In this document: positions 1 to 8,659 of the stretch, in pieces | How positions within the stretch are numbered: the stretch's first letter is position 1 | How the letters are laid out: each line of letters begins with the position of its first letter | Assembly: GCF_009905735.1 (NCBI RefSeq) | Contig: NZ_JAAALE010000007.1 | Location: 114,340 to 178,339 of the forward strand | Reading direction: 5' to 3' | DNA: 64,000 bases | Source of the DNA: Porphyrobacter sp. SLTP | Lineage (GTDB): Bacteria; Pseudomonadota; Alphaproteobacteria; Sphingomonadales; Sphingomonadaceae | Made by a program: the position numbers and the translations under genes | Notes under the pieces: generated by a model | What the model was told of the DNA's origin: nothing | Seen by the model: only the letters and a program-made list of their open reading frames with translations | Database searches by the model: none

Positions 1-509
1 ATGCCAGTGCGGTCTTTCCCGGCAAAGCAATGCACGAGGCTGCCGCCTTCATTTTCATCCAAGACGTTGAAATAGCGCGTAAACATGGAGATCATCGCCG
101 GGTTGACCGGCATTCGCGTATAGACTGCCAGCATCCGTTCGCGCGCCTTTTGCGGGGTCATCACCACCTGCCCGCCGCCGCCTTCATGGGGCGGTGAGTT
201 GCTCGTTTCCCCATCATGGGCAATGACTTGAGCGGCAAAGTTCGGATGGCGTCTGCACGGAAAACCCTCCCGCTCGCTCACCCCGCGCAGGTCGATCACG
301 GTGCGGATGTCGAGCGCGTGGAGCAGCGCCAGATCATCGTCGCTCGCTTCCATGTGCTGGCCCGAGCGGAACAGCACGCCGCTGCGCACCCGCCCACCGC
401 CGGGTATGGCATAGCCACCATAATCCCTCAGATTATGAATGCCTTGCGTGACAAAGAAGGGGCCGATGCGGGCGCTGTTGGGTGCCGCTTGCAGAGAATC
501 GCTGGTCAT
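1..509 (-). CDS. Tyrosine-protein phosphatase (Y_phosphatase3 type), 3' part outside the window
   Basis: The first 169 codons of a minus-strand gene are visible; the C-terminus lies beyond position 1. The translation has the N-terminal block IHNLRDYGGY near residues 26-35, followed by IRTVIDLRG, both typical of the bacterial tyrosine/serine phosphatases related to Mycobacterium PtpB. The catalytic loop HCFAGKDRTG is present with C161 and R167 in the C-x5-R arrangement. The ATG at 509 is chosen because the family begins shortly before the NLRDYGG motif. No signal peptide is visible, so it is probably cytoplasmic. Family membership is clear; the physiological substrate (phosphotyrosine or phosphoinositide) is not. 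It is transcribed away from the window, and the 173 bp to the next gene show nothing distinctive. Confidence 0.85.
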   Translation of the reverse strand, partial: MTSDSLQAAPNSARIGPFFVTQGIHNLRDYGGYAIPGGGRVRSGVLFRSGQHMEASDDDLALLHALDIRTVIDLRGVSEREGFPCRRHPNFAAQVIAHDGETSNSPPHEGGGGQVVMTPQKARERMLAVYTRMPVNPAMISMFTRYFNVLDENEGGSLVHCFAGKDRTG

Positions 510-682
510 TGCGGGCGACAGTGGCAGTGCGGCACTACCGGGGCAAGACCGCGACAAGACCCGCCTACGACCGGGCAACCACTGGGGTACGACCCGCCAA
601 CAGCGCACCCCTCGGCCATCAGCCCCGTGCCCGCGGCCCGGAATCCTATTGCTCCATCAACCGCTACCGGGCGACGGGTGCC

Positions 683-2341
683 TTAAGCCGCTGCCGCCTG
701 CCTCTGCCCGGCCAGCAAGCCGCGCCCGATCACTTGCGCCTGAATCTCAGCTGCGCCTTCGAAGATATTGAGAATTCTTGCATCGCATAGCACCCGGCTG
801 ATCGGATATTCGAGCGCATAGCCATTGCCGCCGTGGATCTGCACCGCATTGTCCGCCGCGCTCCACGCCGTGCGTGCGCCGAGCAGCTTCGCCATCCCGG
901 CCTCGATATCGCAGCGTGCGCCCGAATCCTTGGCGCGGGCGGCGGCGTAGGTCAGCTCGCGCGCCATGATGGTTTCCACCACCATCAGCGCCAGCTTGTC
1001 GGCGACGCGCGGGAACTGGGTGAGCGCTTCGCTGAACTGCTTGCGCCCCATCGCATAATCCAGCGCCAGATCGAACGCGTTCCACGCCACGCCCACAGCG
1101 CGGGCGGCGGTCTGGATGCGGGCGCCTTCGAAGGTGCGCATCAGCTGCTTGAAGCCCTGCCCCTCCGCTCCGCCGAGCAAGCCGTCCGCCGCCACTGCAA
1201 AGCCATCAAGCCCCAGCGCATATTCCTTCATGCCCCGATAGCCGAGCACTTCGATCTCGCTCCCCTCGATCCCCGCATCGGGGAAGGGCGCGGCGTCTGT
1301 GCCGCGTGTTTTCTCGGCGAGCAGCATCGAAAGGCCGGCATAGCCCGGCACGGATGCATCGGTGCGCACCAGCATGGTCATCAGATCGGCGCGCGCGGCG
1401 TGGGTGATCCAAGTTTTCGCGCCGGTGACCTGCCAGCTACCATCGCTCTGACGCGCGCCGCGCGTGCGCACCGCAGCGAGGTCGCTCCCGGTATCGGGCT
1501 CGGTGAACACCGCAGTCGGCAAGCACGAGCCATCGGCGATCCGGGGGAGGTATTTCGCCTTCTGCTCGGGCGTCCCGTTTTCGGCAATCAGTTCGCCCGC
1601 GATTTCCGAACGGGTGCCAAGACTCCCGGCGCAAATCCACCCGCGCGACAATTCTTCCGAGACCACTGCCATCGCCAGCTTGCCCAGCCCCAACCCGCCG
1701 TGCGCCTCAGGAATACACACCCCGAAAACGCCGAGCGCTGCCATCTCGGCAATCACGGCATCGGGGATCAGCGCATCGGCCAAGTGCCATTGGTGCGCGT
1801 GGGGCGTGATCGCGTCCGCAGTGAAGGCGCGCAGCTGGTCCCGCACCTGATCGAGCGCCTCATCGCCCAAGGCTTCGTCAGGCCGCACCCCGTCAGCCAG
1901 CAGCGCGGCCAGGGCAGCGCGGCTTTCGGCGCAGTTGCCCTCAGCCAGCAGCCGTGCGGTGGCCGGATGTGCGGCGAAGGCGCGGGCTTCGGCCTCGGTG
2001 CCAAAGGCGGACGGGCGCACCACCTCATTCGCGCTCATCGGCAAGCCGGACGCGATCTGGGCGAGGTATTCGCCAAAACCGATCCGCACCACGAGTTCCT
2101 CGGCCGCACCGAACCGCCCGGCAGCCTCGGCCCGCATCGCCCAGTCCAGCGTCGCTTCCAGCGCCGCGATACTAGCCGCGATCCAGGCAAAGCCGTGGAC
2201 CCGGTGCTGCTCACGCGCCAGCAGCGCAGGATCGACCACGCCGCCGGGTGCAACCACCCCCGCCACCGCTTCTCGCACGCCTTCCCAATATTCACGCGCC
2301 GCTATCAACGAAGCGCGCGCCACTGCCATCCATTCGCTCAT
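683..2341 (-). CDS. mcd: (2S)-methylsuccinyl-CoA dehydrogenase-like acyl-CoA dehydrogenase
   Basis: A flavin-dependent acyl-CoA dehydrogenase of 552 residues, about 160 longer than a standard family member because of an N-terminal extension. The extension contains [10 protein letters not shown] (about residues 87-96), which I associate with Mcd of the ethylmalonyl-CoA pathway (methylsuccinyl-CoA to mesaconyl-CoA in acetate assimilation). The core domains follow in order: N-terminal helices, the middle beta domain with [14 protein letters not shown], and a C-terminal helical domain ending [12 protein letters not shown], whose first Glu sits at the catalytic base position. The ATG at 2341 gives the usual Mcd length; a GTG at 2404 would add 21 residues but has no ribosome site. 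No other ethylmalonyl-CoA pathway gene is in the window, so the specific substrate is inferred from length and motifs alone. Confidence 0.72.
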   Translation of the reverse strand: MSEWMAVARASLIAAREYWEGVREAVAGVVAPGGVVDPALLAREQHRVHGFAWIAASIAALEATLDWAMRAEAAGRFGAAEELVVRIGFGEYLAQIASGLPMSANEVVRPSAFGTEAEARAFAAHPATARLLAEGNCAESRAALAALLADGVRPDEALGDEALDQVRDQLRAFTADAITPHAHQWHLADALIPDAVIAEMAALGVFGVCIPEAHGGLGLGKLAMAVVSEELSRGWICAGSLGTRSEIAGELIAENGTPEQKAKYLPRIADGSCLPTAVFTEPDTGSDLAAVRTRGARQSDGSWQVTGAKTWITHAARADLMTMLVRTDASVPGYAGLSMLLAEKTRGTDAAPFPDAGIEGSEIEVLGYRGMKEYALGLDGFAVAADGLLGGAEGQGFKQLMRTFEGARIQTAARAVGVAWNAFDLALDYAMGRKQFSEALTQFPRVADKLALMVVETIMARELTYAAARAKDSGARCDIEAGMAKLLGARTAWSAADNAVQIHGGNGYALEYPISRVLCDARILNIFEGAAEIQAQVIGRGLLAGQRQAAAA

Positions 2342-2734
2342 GCCAGCCGTGCTAGCAGAGCAATCGCCCGCAGGCGAACCCGCAAAATTGCGCCAGAATT
2401 TCACCTATGTTGCTGATGGGTGACAGGTTGCCCCGCGAATGCCGCTGCCGCCCGGATATACGTAGAATGACCACTTACCACCGAAACCCCCAACCGTAAT
2501 ACCGGATGTGACGACGCCGGGGGCGCTGGCGCGCGTCGCAACGCAATTGGGGCAGGCAGGCAAAGGGCGACAACGCCCGGCCACCGACCTCGCGCAGGAT
2601 GGACCGTACAGAGCACGCTCGACGGGGGATCAACCCTCGCACCGGGACGGCGCTTCTGACGACGACGGCACGGCACTGCAATGCCACGCAGCATCGCAGG
2701 CCTTGTCCCGGTCACACCTACGCGAGGACACATC
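2342..2734. other. 393-bp intergenic region between divergent genes
   Basis: This is the largest gap in the window. It separates the start of the methylsuccinyl-CoA dehydrogenase-like gene (minus) from the start of the TonB receptor (plus), so it must hold both promoters. I found no convincing small gene. A weak promoter-like pair (TTACCA at 2475-2480, 16-base spacer, TAATAC at 2497-2502) points toward the receptor but lies about 230 bases from its ATG. No strong palindrome or hairpin was seen. Confidence 0.5.
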
Positions 2735-5700
2735 ATGCGTATTACGAAGCTCTCTCTCCATTCGTCGTCGCTTCCCGCCATCGCTGCGGCCCTGCTGGTC
2801 GCCGGTCTGGCGCCCGCGCAAGCCCGCGCGCAGGACAGCGTGGCAGAGGAAGACCCTGCCGCCGAACCCGCGGAACAGATTGTCGTCACCGGCTCGCGCA
2901 TTTCGGTGAGCGCGGCGACTGAATCCACCAGCCCGATCACGGTGATCGATGCCGAATCCATTGCGCTGAGCGGGCAGGCCGATCTCGCCACCCAGCTGCG
3001 TAACATCCCCGCGCTGCAAGGCTCTCTGCCGGGCACCGACTCGGTCAACCAGGTGGCCGCGGGCGACAGTTCGGACCTTGGCCTCAGCCTGTTGAACCTG
3101 CGCCAGCTCGGTTCGGTCCGCACGCTGGTGCTTGAAGACGGGCGCCGCCATGTGCCGGGCACCGGCGGATCGGCTGCGGTCGATATCGGCGCGATCCCGC
3201 AAGGGCGCATCAAGAGCGTAGAAGTGCTGACCGGCGGCGCGTCCTCGGTCTATGGCGCCGACGCTGTCAGCGGCGTGGTCAACTTCACGCTGCGGTCAGG
3301 CCGCGATTTCGACGGCCTGGAGTTCAACGTTCAGGGCGGTATCTCGGATCAGGGCGATGCCGAGAATTACAGCATCAGCCTTGCCGGCGGCGGTGAGTTC
3401 ATGGACGGTCGCGGCAGTGCCGTGTTCTCGGTCGACTACAGCAAGCAGAAGTCACTGAAGGCCACCGACCGGGACTTTGCCGGGACTGGACTGTTCGGGC
3501 TGGGCTTTGCCAATGACGCGATCTTCGACCTGCTCGGCCTGACCGATGCCGATTTCGGCCTGCCTGCGGGCGAGCGGCCGAGCCAGGCCTTCTACCCCAA
3601 CGTCACCCTGCCGGTGTCGAGCCGGTTCGGGATCATCGCCATCGACAATGGTTTCGCGAGCGCCTTTGACGCGGTCAACCTGATCAATCCCAATGGTTCG
3701 GTGCCGTTCCTTCCCGGCACCAACATCCCGGTCGCGCAGGTGTTCGACGGTACTGCCTTGCGCGCTTTCGGGTCTGGCACCTTTGTCGACGCCTTCAGCG
3801 CATCGGGCGGTGACGGGATCGGCGCGAACGTCAACGAGCTGATCCTGCCCGAACTGGAACAGCTGGTCTTCTCCGCCGGAGCGGATTTCGAGATCACGCC
3901 AGGAATCGAGGCCTTCTTCGAGGGCAAGTACGCCTTCACCAATGGCGTTGATGCCACCGGCACGCCGTTCAATGATGACATTCCGATCCGGCTCGACAAC
4001 CCCTTCATCCCGGCCGGGCTGCGCGCTCAGGTTACCCAGCTCCAGGGCCTTGGCCAGAGCCCGGTGATCGCGGTTTCGCGCGACATTCAGGACATCGACG
4101 TTCTGCCGCAGGAAGAGACCGAGCGTTCGACGCTGCGCTTCGTGGCAGGTCTGCGCGGCGAGTTTGAGAAGCTCGGGTGGAAGTGGGAACTGTCCTACAA
4201 TTATGGCCGTACCGAGGTGGAGTCGGTGTTCAGCAACACCCGTCTCGATGACCGCTATTTCTACGCGATCGACGCGATTGCGCTGAACGCTGGCAACCTC
4301 GCCGGCTTCCGGGCCAACAACCGCACCGTCTCGGCCATCCGCGGTGGTCAGAGCATCCAGATCAATCCCGGCACGGCGCAGGCAGGCGACATCATCTGCC
4401 GCAGCGAGCTTGACGGCACCGCGCCGGGCGTCTCGCCCTTCCCGCGTCCGCCGCGCAACCCCGATGGCACGGGCCGGGCGATCAGCTTCACCCCGCGCAC
4501 CGGGGTCTGTGCCCCGATCAACATCTTCGGCCCGGATGCGATCAACGGCGCCGGGGCTGACTTCGCCTTTGTCGATATCACCAACTCGACCATTCTGACC
4601 CAGCAGCAGATCCTCGGCTCGCTGGCAGGCGACACGGCCGAGTTCTTCGAGCTGCCGGGTGGTGCCATCGGCTTTGCGGCGGGCTTCGAATACCGCAAGG
4701 ACACCTCGCTGTTCACGCCCTCGCCGCTCCAGAACTCGCCGGGGATCACCAGCGGCGTCGTGTCGAGCGGCTCGCCGGTCAATCCCTCGCCCGATCCGCG
4801 CTTCCAGGACCCTTCGATCGAAGTCTACGAAGGCTTCGGCGAAGTGCGCGTGCCGCTGCTGGCCGGCATGACCTTTGTCGACCTGCTCGAATTCAACGGC
4901 GCGATCCGCTTCTCCGATTACAACACCATCGGCAAGACCACCGCATGGACAGTCGGCGGGCGGTACAAGCCGCATGAAACGCTGGCCTTCCGCGGCACAT
5001 ACTCCGTCGCGGTCCGTGCGCCGAACCTTGCCGAACTGTTCGGCCCGGTCCGCTCGGCCACCATTGGCCTGCTGGCCGACCCGTGCGCCGCGGCGAACGT
5101 CAACTCGGGCAGCTCGTTCCGTCCGGCCAACTGCCTCGAATTCGTGCCGGCCGGGTTCAACCCCGCCAACTTCGCCTCGGCGTTCCGTCCGGGCACCACG
5201 GGGGGCAATCCCAATCTGCAAGAGGAAGAGGCCGAAACCTTCACCGCCGGTCTGGTGTGGCAGCCGACCGGGATGCTCAGCGGGCTGAGCCTGATCGTCG
5301 ATTACTACGACATCAAGATCACCGGCGCAGTCGGCTCGCTCACCGGCGTGCAGATCGCGGCGGCCTGCGTCGACTTGCCGAGCACGGACAACCAGTTCTG
5401 CGATGCGATCACCCGCAACCCCACAACCGGGGTGATCGACAACTTCACCGCCGGTAACGTGAACCTCGGCTCGCTCGCGGTGCGCGGGATCGACTTTGCC
5501 GCCAACTACAAGTTCGATGTGCCGTTCGGGTCCGACTACGGCACGATCGACCTGTCCTTGACCGGCACGCGCTTCCTTGAGGACACGCAGATCTTCAGCG
5601 CGACCCCGGGCACGCCCGATCCTGACCCGCTGGTGGCGGAGCAGGACAAAATCTCGCAGGCGATCGACAACGACAATCTGGGCGAGTTCGGCAATCCGGA

Positions 5701-6058
5701 ATGGATCGCCAATCTCGGCATCACCTGGAACATGGACGCGTTCACGCTCGGCTGGACCGGGCGGTTCGAAAGCAGCCAGCTTTCGCCCGGCATTACCAAC
5801 ATTCAGGTGGTCGATGTCGCGATCGAGGGCGGCAAGGTGGTCGTCAAGGATGACAACACCCTCGTGCCGCTGTCCCAGCGCGACACCGGGGACTCGCTGG
5901 TGAGCGACTTCTTCGCCAGCTACGACTTCTCCGAGAAGTTCAGCCTGTATGGCGGGATCAACAACGCCTTCGACCGTGAGCCTTACCTCGGCAGCCTGGT
6001 GCGGCCGATCGGGGTGCGCGGACGGTTCTTCTACCTCGGGGTGCGCGGATCGTTCTGA
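2735..6058 (+). CDS. TonB-dependent outer-membrane receptor
   Basis: A 1107-residue TonB-dependent receptor. The ATG at 2735 is preceded by GCGAGGA and opens a clear signal peptide (about residues 1-32, ending ARAQ). The plug domain starts with QIVVTGSRIS and continues with LNLRQLGSVRTLVLEDGRR and the SVYGADAVSGVVNF segment. The rest is beta-barrel, finishing in YLGVRGSF with the C-terminal Phe needed for outer-membrane assembly. This subclass lacks an N-terminal STN signalling domain. The gene is transcribed alone and ends in a strong terminator hairpin. The flanking acyl-CoA dehydrogenases make a hydrophobic or acyl substrate possible, but that is only context. The ligand cannot be read from the sequence. 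Confidence 0.93.
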   Translation: MRITKLSLHSSSLPAIAAALLVAGLAPAQARAQDSVAEEDPAAEPAEQIVVTGSRISVSAATESTSPITVIDAESIALSGQADLATQLRNIPALQGSLPGTDSVNQVAAGDSSDLGLSLLNLRQLGSVRTLVLEDGRRHVPGTGGSAAVDIGAIPQGRIKSVEVLTGGASSVYGADAVSGVVNFTLRSGRDFDGLEFNVQGGISDQGDAENYSISLAGGGEFMDGRGSAVFSVDYSKQKSLKATDRDFAGTGLFGLGFANDAIFDLLGLTDADFGLPAGERPSQAFYPNVTLPVSSRFGIIAIDNGFASAFDAVNLINPNGSVPFLPGTNIPVAQVFDGTALRAFGSGTFVDAFSASGGDGIGANVNELILPELEQLVFSAGADFEITPGIEAFFEGKYAFTNGVDATGTPFNDDIPIRLDNPFIPAGLRAQVTQLQGLGQSPVIAVSRDIQDIDVLPQEETERSTLRFVAGLRGEFEKLGWKWELSYNYGRTEVESVFSNTRLDDRYFYAIDAIALNAGNLAGFRANNRTVSAIRGGQSIQINPGTAQAGDIICRSELDGTAPGVSPFPRPPRNPDGTGRAISFTPRTGVCAPINIFGPDAINGAGADFAFVDITNSTILTQQQILGSLAGDTAEFFELPGGAIGFAAGFEYRKDTSLFTPSPLQNSPGITSGVVSSGSPVNPSPDPRFQDPSIEVYEGFGEVRVPLLAGMTFVDLLEFNGAIRFSDYNTIGKTTAWTVGGRYKPHETLAFRGTYSVAVRAPNLAELFGPVRSATIGLLADPCAAANVNSGSSFRPANCLEFVPAGFNPANFASAFRPGTTGGNPNLQEEEAETFTAGLVWQPTGMLSGLSLIVDYYDIKITGAVGSLTGVQIAAACVDLPSTDNQFCDAITRNPTTGVIDNFTAGNVNLGSLAVRGIDFAANYKFDVPFGSDYGTIDLSLTGTRFLEDTQIFSATPGTPDPDPLVAEQDKISQAIDNDNLGEFGNPEWIANLGITWNMDAFTLGWTGRFESSQLSPGITNIQVVDVAIEGGKVVVKDDNTLVPLSQRDTGDSLVSDFFASYDFSEKFSLYGGINNAFDREPYLGSLVRPIGVRGRFFYLGVRGSF

Positions 6059-6083
6059 CGCGCGGACTGAGTGGCACAGAGGC

Positions 6084-6117
6084 GGGCGGGACAGTTCACG
6101 CTGTCCCGCCCGTTTTC
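6084..6117. terminator. Bidirectional intrinsic terminator
   Basis: A perfect 11-bp stem (GGGCGGGACAG at 6084-6094, CTGTCCCGCCC at 6101-6111) with a 6-base loop is followed by GTTTTCGTTT. It sits between the convergent TonB receptor and the acyl-CoA dehydrogenase. The T-rich 3' side favours termination of the receptor transcript; the stem could also act on the opposite strand. Confidence 0.85.
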
Positions 6118-6133
6118 GTTTCCGTCGCCAGCC

Positions 6134-7300
6134 TTACTCGTAAGTCCCCAGCAAGCCGCGGGCGACCACCCAGTTGTGGATCTCGCTCGGGCCGTCGTAG
6201 ATGCGCATGGTGCGCAGCTTGTTGCTCATCAGGTAAAGCGGCAGCTCGCGGGTCATGCCCATGCCGCCGTAGAGCTGCATCGCATGGTCGACGATTTCAT
6301 AGGCGCTTTCGATGCAGAAGCTCTTGATCATCGAGATTTCGCTGCGGGTGTCGCGGCCCTCGTCGATCTTCCACGCGCAATCATAGGTCATCAGCCGCAT
6401 CGCGTGGATCTTGGTTGCGGCGTCGGCGATCCAGTTCTGCACCGTCTGGCGCGACGACAGCGGCTTGCCGAAGGTCGTGCGCTGCGGCGCGTAGTCGATC
6501 ATCATGTCGAGCGCGCGCTGCGCCATGCCGATTGACCACGACGCCATCTCGATCCGCCGCGTGCCAAGCCGCACCTGCATCGGCGCAAAGCCCTGTCCCC
6601 GCTGGCCGAGCAGCTTCCACCCCGGCACCCGGCAATCGTCGAGCGCAATTTCATAGGTCGACGTGCCATCGATCATCGGGATCCTGCGCAGCACGTTGAA
6701 GCCGGGTGTGCCCTTGTCGACGAGGAAGGCCGACATGCCGTTGCGGCCATTGGGGTTCTTGTCGGTCACCGCCATCAGGATGGTGAAGTGCGCCTCGGCC
6801 CCCTTGGTGATCCAGATCTTGCGGCCGTTGATGATCCAGTCGTCCCCATCCTGCACCGCGGTGGTGATCATCCGCTGCGGATCGGCCCCGGCGCCGGGTT
6901 CCGAAATGCCGATGGCGCTGATGGTCTCGCCGCGCACATAGGGCTCAAGATAGGCTTCGCGCTGGCGCTCGTCTGCGGCGACCATCAGCATCCTGAGGTT
7001 GGGCGAATCGGGCGGGAGGTAATAGGGGACGACCGTCTTGCCGAGCTCTTCGCTGACGCCGACCATCGCCACCATCGGCAGGTTCATACCGCCCACTTCC
7101 TCCGGCGCGTCGAGCCCCCACAGCCCCAGCTCGCGGCTGACGGCGTCGACCTTCGCGGTCTCCTCGGCGGTGAGATAGGTCCCATGCCCGATGTTTTCGC
7201 GGGCGATCACCGCCTGTTCAAATGGCATCAGCTGATCGCGCACGAACTTGCCGACCAGATCTTTCAGCATGGCGTGTTCGTGACTGAGCTCGAAATTCAT
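6134..7300 (-). CDS. Acyl-CoA dehydrogenase family protein
   Basis: A 388-residue acyl-CoA dehydrogenase with the usual three-domain layout: N-terminal helical domain (MNFELSHEHAMLKDLVGKF), middle domain with the FAD/acyl-binding stretch ISEPGAGADPQRM near residue 135, and a C-terminal helical domain with QLYGGMGMTRELPL. The end reads RIYDGPSEIH, so Asp replaces the usual catalytic Glu of IYEGT. This is as in the ACAD10/11-like branch, where Asp occupies that position. It oxidises an acyl-CoA to the enoyl-CoA with electrons passing to ETF; chain length and branching cannot be deduced. The ATG at 7300 gives a standard N-terminus. It converges on the TonB receptor and has no operon partners. 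Confidence 0.9.
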   Translation of the reverse strand: MNFELSHEHAMLKDLVGKFVRDQLMPFEQAVIARENIGHGTYLTAEETAKVDAVSRELGLWGLDAPEEVGGMNLPMVAMVGVSEELGKTVVPYYLPPDSPNLRMLMVAADERQREAYLEPYVRGETISAIGISEPGAGADPQRMITTAVQDGDDWIINGRKIWITKGAEAHFTILMAVTDKNPNGRNGMSAFLVDKGTPGFNVLRRIPMIDGTSTYEIALDDCRVPGWKLLGQRGQGFAPMQVRLGTRRIEMASWSIGMAQRALDMMIDYAPQRTTFGKPLSSRQTVQNWIADAATKIHAMRLMTYDCAWKIDEGRDTRSEISMIKSFCIESAYEIVDHAMQLYGGMGMTRELPLYLMSNKLRTMRIYDGPSEIHNWVVARGLLGTYE

Positions 7301-7467
7301 TACCTCTGTCCCTGTCTACTGGGGTGTCTGCTGCGCCCCTGACACCACACAATACGCACCCTGTCATCCGCAGGATTGAGAGGGGGCGGCGATTTTTCGG
7401 CGCGGCCCCGGCATCCCTCCGCGTGTCCCGGCGTCAGCACGGCTGGACAGTGGCGAGCGCAGCCACG

Positions 7468-7504
7468 CTTGACGCACTATACAAAGTCACATAACTGCAT
7501 AGGT
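7468..7504 (+). promoter_or_regulatory. Candidate promoter with overlapping operator, upstream of ArsR gene
   Basis: TTGACG at 7468-7473 lies 15 bases before CATAAC (7489-7494), a shortish but workable promoter spacing. The element CACATAACTGCATAGGTG (7487-7504) covers the -10 and has imperfect dyad ends (CAC.TA / TA.GTG), fitting autorepression by the ArsR-family product encoded 38 bases downstream. Sequence inspection only. Confidence 0.35.
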
Positions 7505-7541
7505 GCAAGTCTGCGACAATTTGCAGGCTTTGGAGGTTACC

Positions 7542-7907
7542 ATGCCCAGTCGGCTGATCGTGTCGCGCGAACTTGCAGACCTGCTGAAATTGCTCGCCCA
7601 TGCTGATCGCCTTCGCCTGATCGAAGAGCTCCGCCTTGGCGAAAAGGACGTCACCAGCCTTGCCATAGCCCTTCAGCTGCCGGCCACCCGGGTCTCCCAG
7701 CACCTTGCGTTGCTGCGCGCACACCGCCTTGTCGAAGAGCGGCGCGACGGCCGCTCGCACTTCTACCGCCTCGCGCACGCTCATCTGGCCGACTGGATTC
7801 TCGACGCGCTTCCCTTCGTCGATATTCGCAAGCGGCTGGGAGAGGCCGACCATATCGACACCGCGCTCGCCCTGTGGGGCGTGCCGGACCCCAACTCGAC
7901 TCACTGA
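7542..7907 (+). CDS. ArsR-family transcriptional regulator (copy 1, carbonic anhydrase side)
   Basis: A 121-residue winged-helix repressor. ATG 7542 is chosen over an upstream in-frame start because GGAGG lies 5 bases before it. The recognition helix region reads ATRVSQHLALLRAHRLVEERRDG (about residues 49-71), giving the classical HTH_5 fold. There is no cysteine anywhere in the protein, so thiol-based metalloid sensing of the ArsR/SmtB kind is excluded. It is the first gene of a three-gene unit with a beta-carbonic anhydrase (14 bases downstream) and a SulP transporter, which it probably controls. It is clearly paralogous to the ArsR protein at 10249-10614: both start MPSR.IV and share TRVSQHL. 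Confidence 0.88.
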   Translation: MPSRLIVSRELADLLKLLAHADRLRLIEELRLGEKDVTSLAIALQLPATRVSQHLALLRAHRLVEERRDGRSHFYRLAHAHLADWILDALPFVDIRKRLGEADHIDTALALWGVPDPNSTH

Positions 7908-7921
7908 AAAGGATACCCCCG

Positions 7922-8587
7922 ATGCCCCATTTCGCCCAAGGCGTGGTCAAGTTCCAGCGCGAGGTGTTCCCGGAAAAGGCCGAGCTGTTCGAAAAGCTCA
8001 GCACCGGTCAGAGCCCGGAAGCGCTGTTCATTACCTGCTCGGACAGCCGGATCGAAACGGCGATGCTGACCCAGACCGATCCGGGTGAGCTTTTCATCTG
8101 CCGCAACGCCGGCAATATCGTGCCGCCGCACACCAACCAGACCGGCGGCATGACCGCCTCAATCGAATTCGCGATCGGTGCGCTCAAGATCCCGCACATC
8201 GTGATCTGCGGCCATACCGAATGCGGGGCGATGAAGGGGGCGATGAACCGTGCCGGCCTCACCACCCTCCCCCACGTGCGCGAATGGCTCGGCTACTCGC
8301 AGGGTGCGGTCGATATCGTCGATGCGCTAGGCGCGGGCCTCGATGCCGAGGGCAAGATGCGGATGCTGCTCGAACAGAACGTCATCCTGCAATTGCAGCA
8401 TTTGAAGACTCACCCCGTGGTCGCCGTGGCGCTCGCGCAGAAGGCGGTGCAGCTGCACGGCTGGGTCTATGACATCAAGACCGGCGAAGTTACGGCCTAT
8501 GACGATGCGACCGGGACCTGGATTTCGGTCGAAGAGCGCTATGCCGCTGACATCGCGGAAACCGTGATCGGCAAGCACGCCTGCTGA
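7922..8587 (+). CDS. Beta-class carbonic anhydrase
   Basis: A 221-residue beta-carbonic anhydrase interconverting CO2 and bicarbonate. The zinc ligands are all present at the positions known from E. coli CynT: C39 with the D41/R43 dyad (TCSDSR), and H98 and C101 (CGHTECG). GELFICRNAGN and the TASIEFAI segment complete the family signature. No signal peptide is present, so it is cytoplasmic. The ATG at 7922 follows AAAGGATA by a few bases and makes a 14-base gap from the ArsR gene. Co-location with a SulP anion transporter suggests it supplies or consumes bicarbonate for that carrier, for anaplerotic carboxylation or pH control. Confidence 0.95.
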   Translation: MPHFAQGVVKFQREVFPEKAELFEKLSTGQSPEALFITCSDSRIETAMLTQTDPGELFICRNAGNIVPPHTNQTGGMTASIEFAIGALKIPHIVICGHTECGAMKGAMNRAGLTTLPHVREWLGYSQGAVDIVDALGAGLDAEGKMRMLLEQNVILQLQHLKTHPVVAVALAQKAVQLHGWVYDIKTGEVTAYDDATGTWISVEERYAADIAETVIGKHAC

Positions 8588-8592
8588 TCGGG

Positions 8593-8645
8593 CCCCCCCC
8601 TTGCCCCTTCTCCTGCCCTCGCTTCCCCCTCTCAACCTCTCGCTT
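8593..8645 (+). promoter_or_regulatory. C-rich, G-poor intercistronic tract (possible Rho utilisation site)
   Basis: The 53 bases hold 32 C, 15 T, 4 G and 2 A by direct count, on the coding strand between carbonic anhydrase and the SulP gene. Such C-over-G bubbles are the known loading signature of Rho. The tract also leaves the SulP ATG (8660) with only a weak GGA ribosome site 10 bases upstream. A role in partial termination between the two genes is inferred. Confidence 0.4.
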
Positions 8646-8659
8646 CGGACGCCCCCGCC

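Noticed and set aside
833..2416. Long open frame antisense to the acyl-CoA dehydrogenase gene
   Set aside because: It has no recognisable motifs, Arg/Gly/His-rich composition and lies wholly on the opposite strand of a clear enzyme gene. Such frames are expected in high-GC DNA. The same applies to 3452-5221, 17319-19259, 25888-28107 and 45308-47191.
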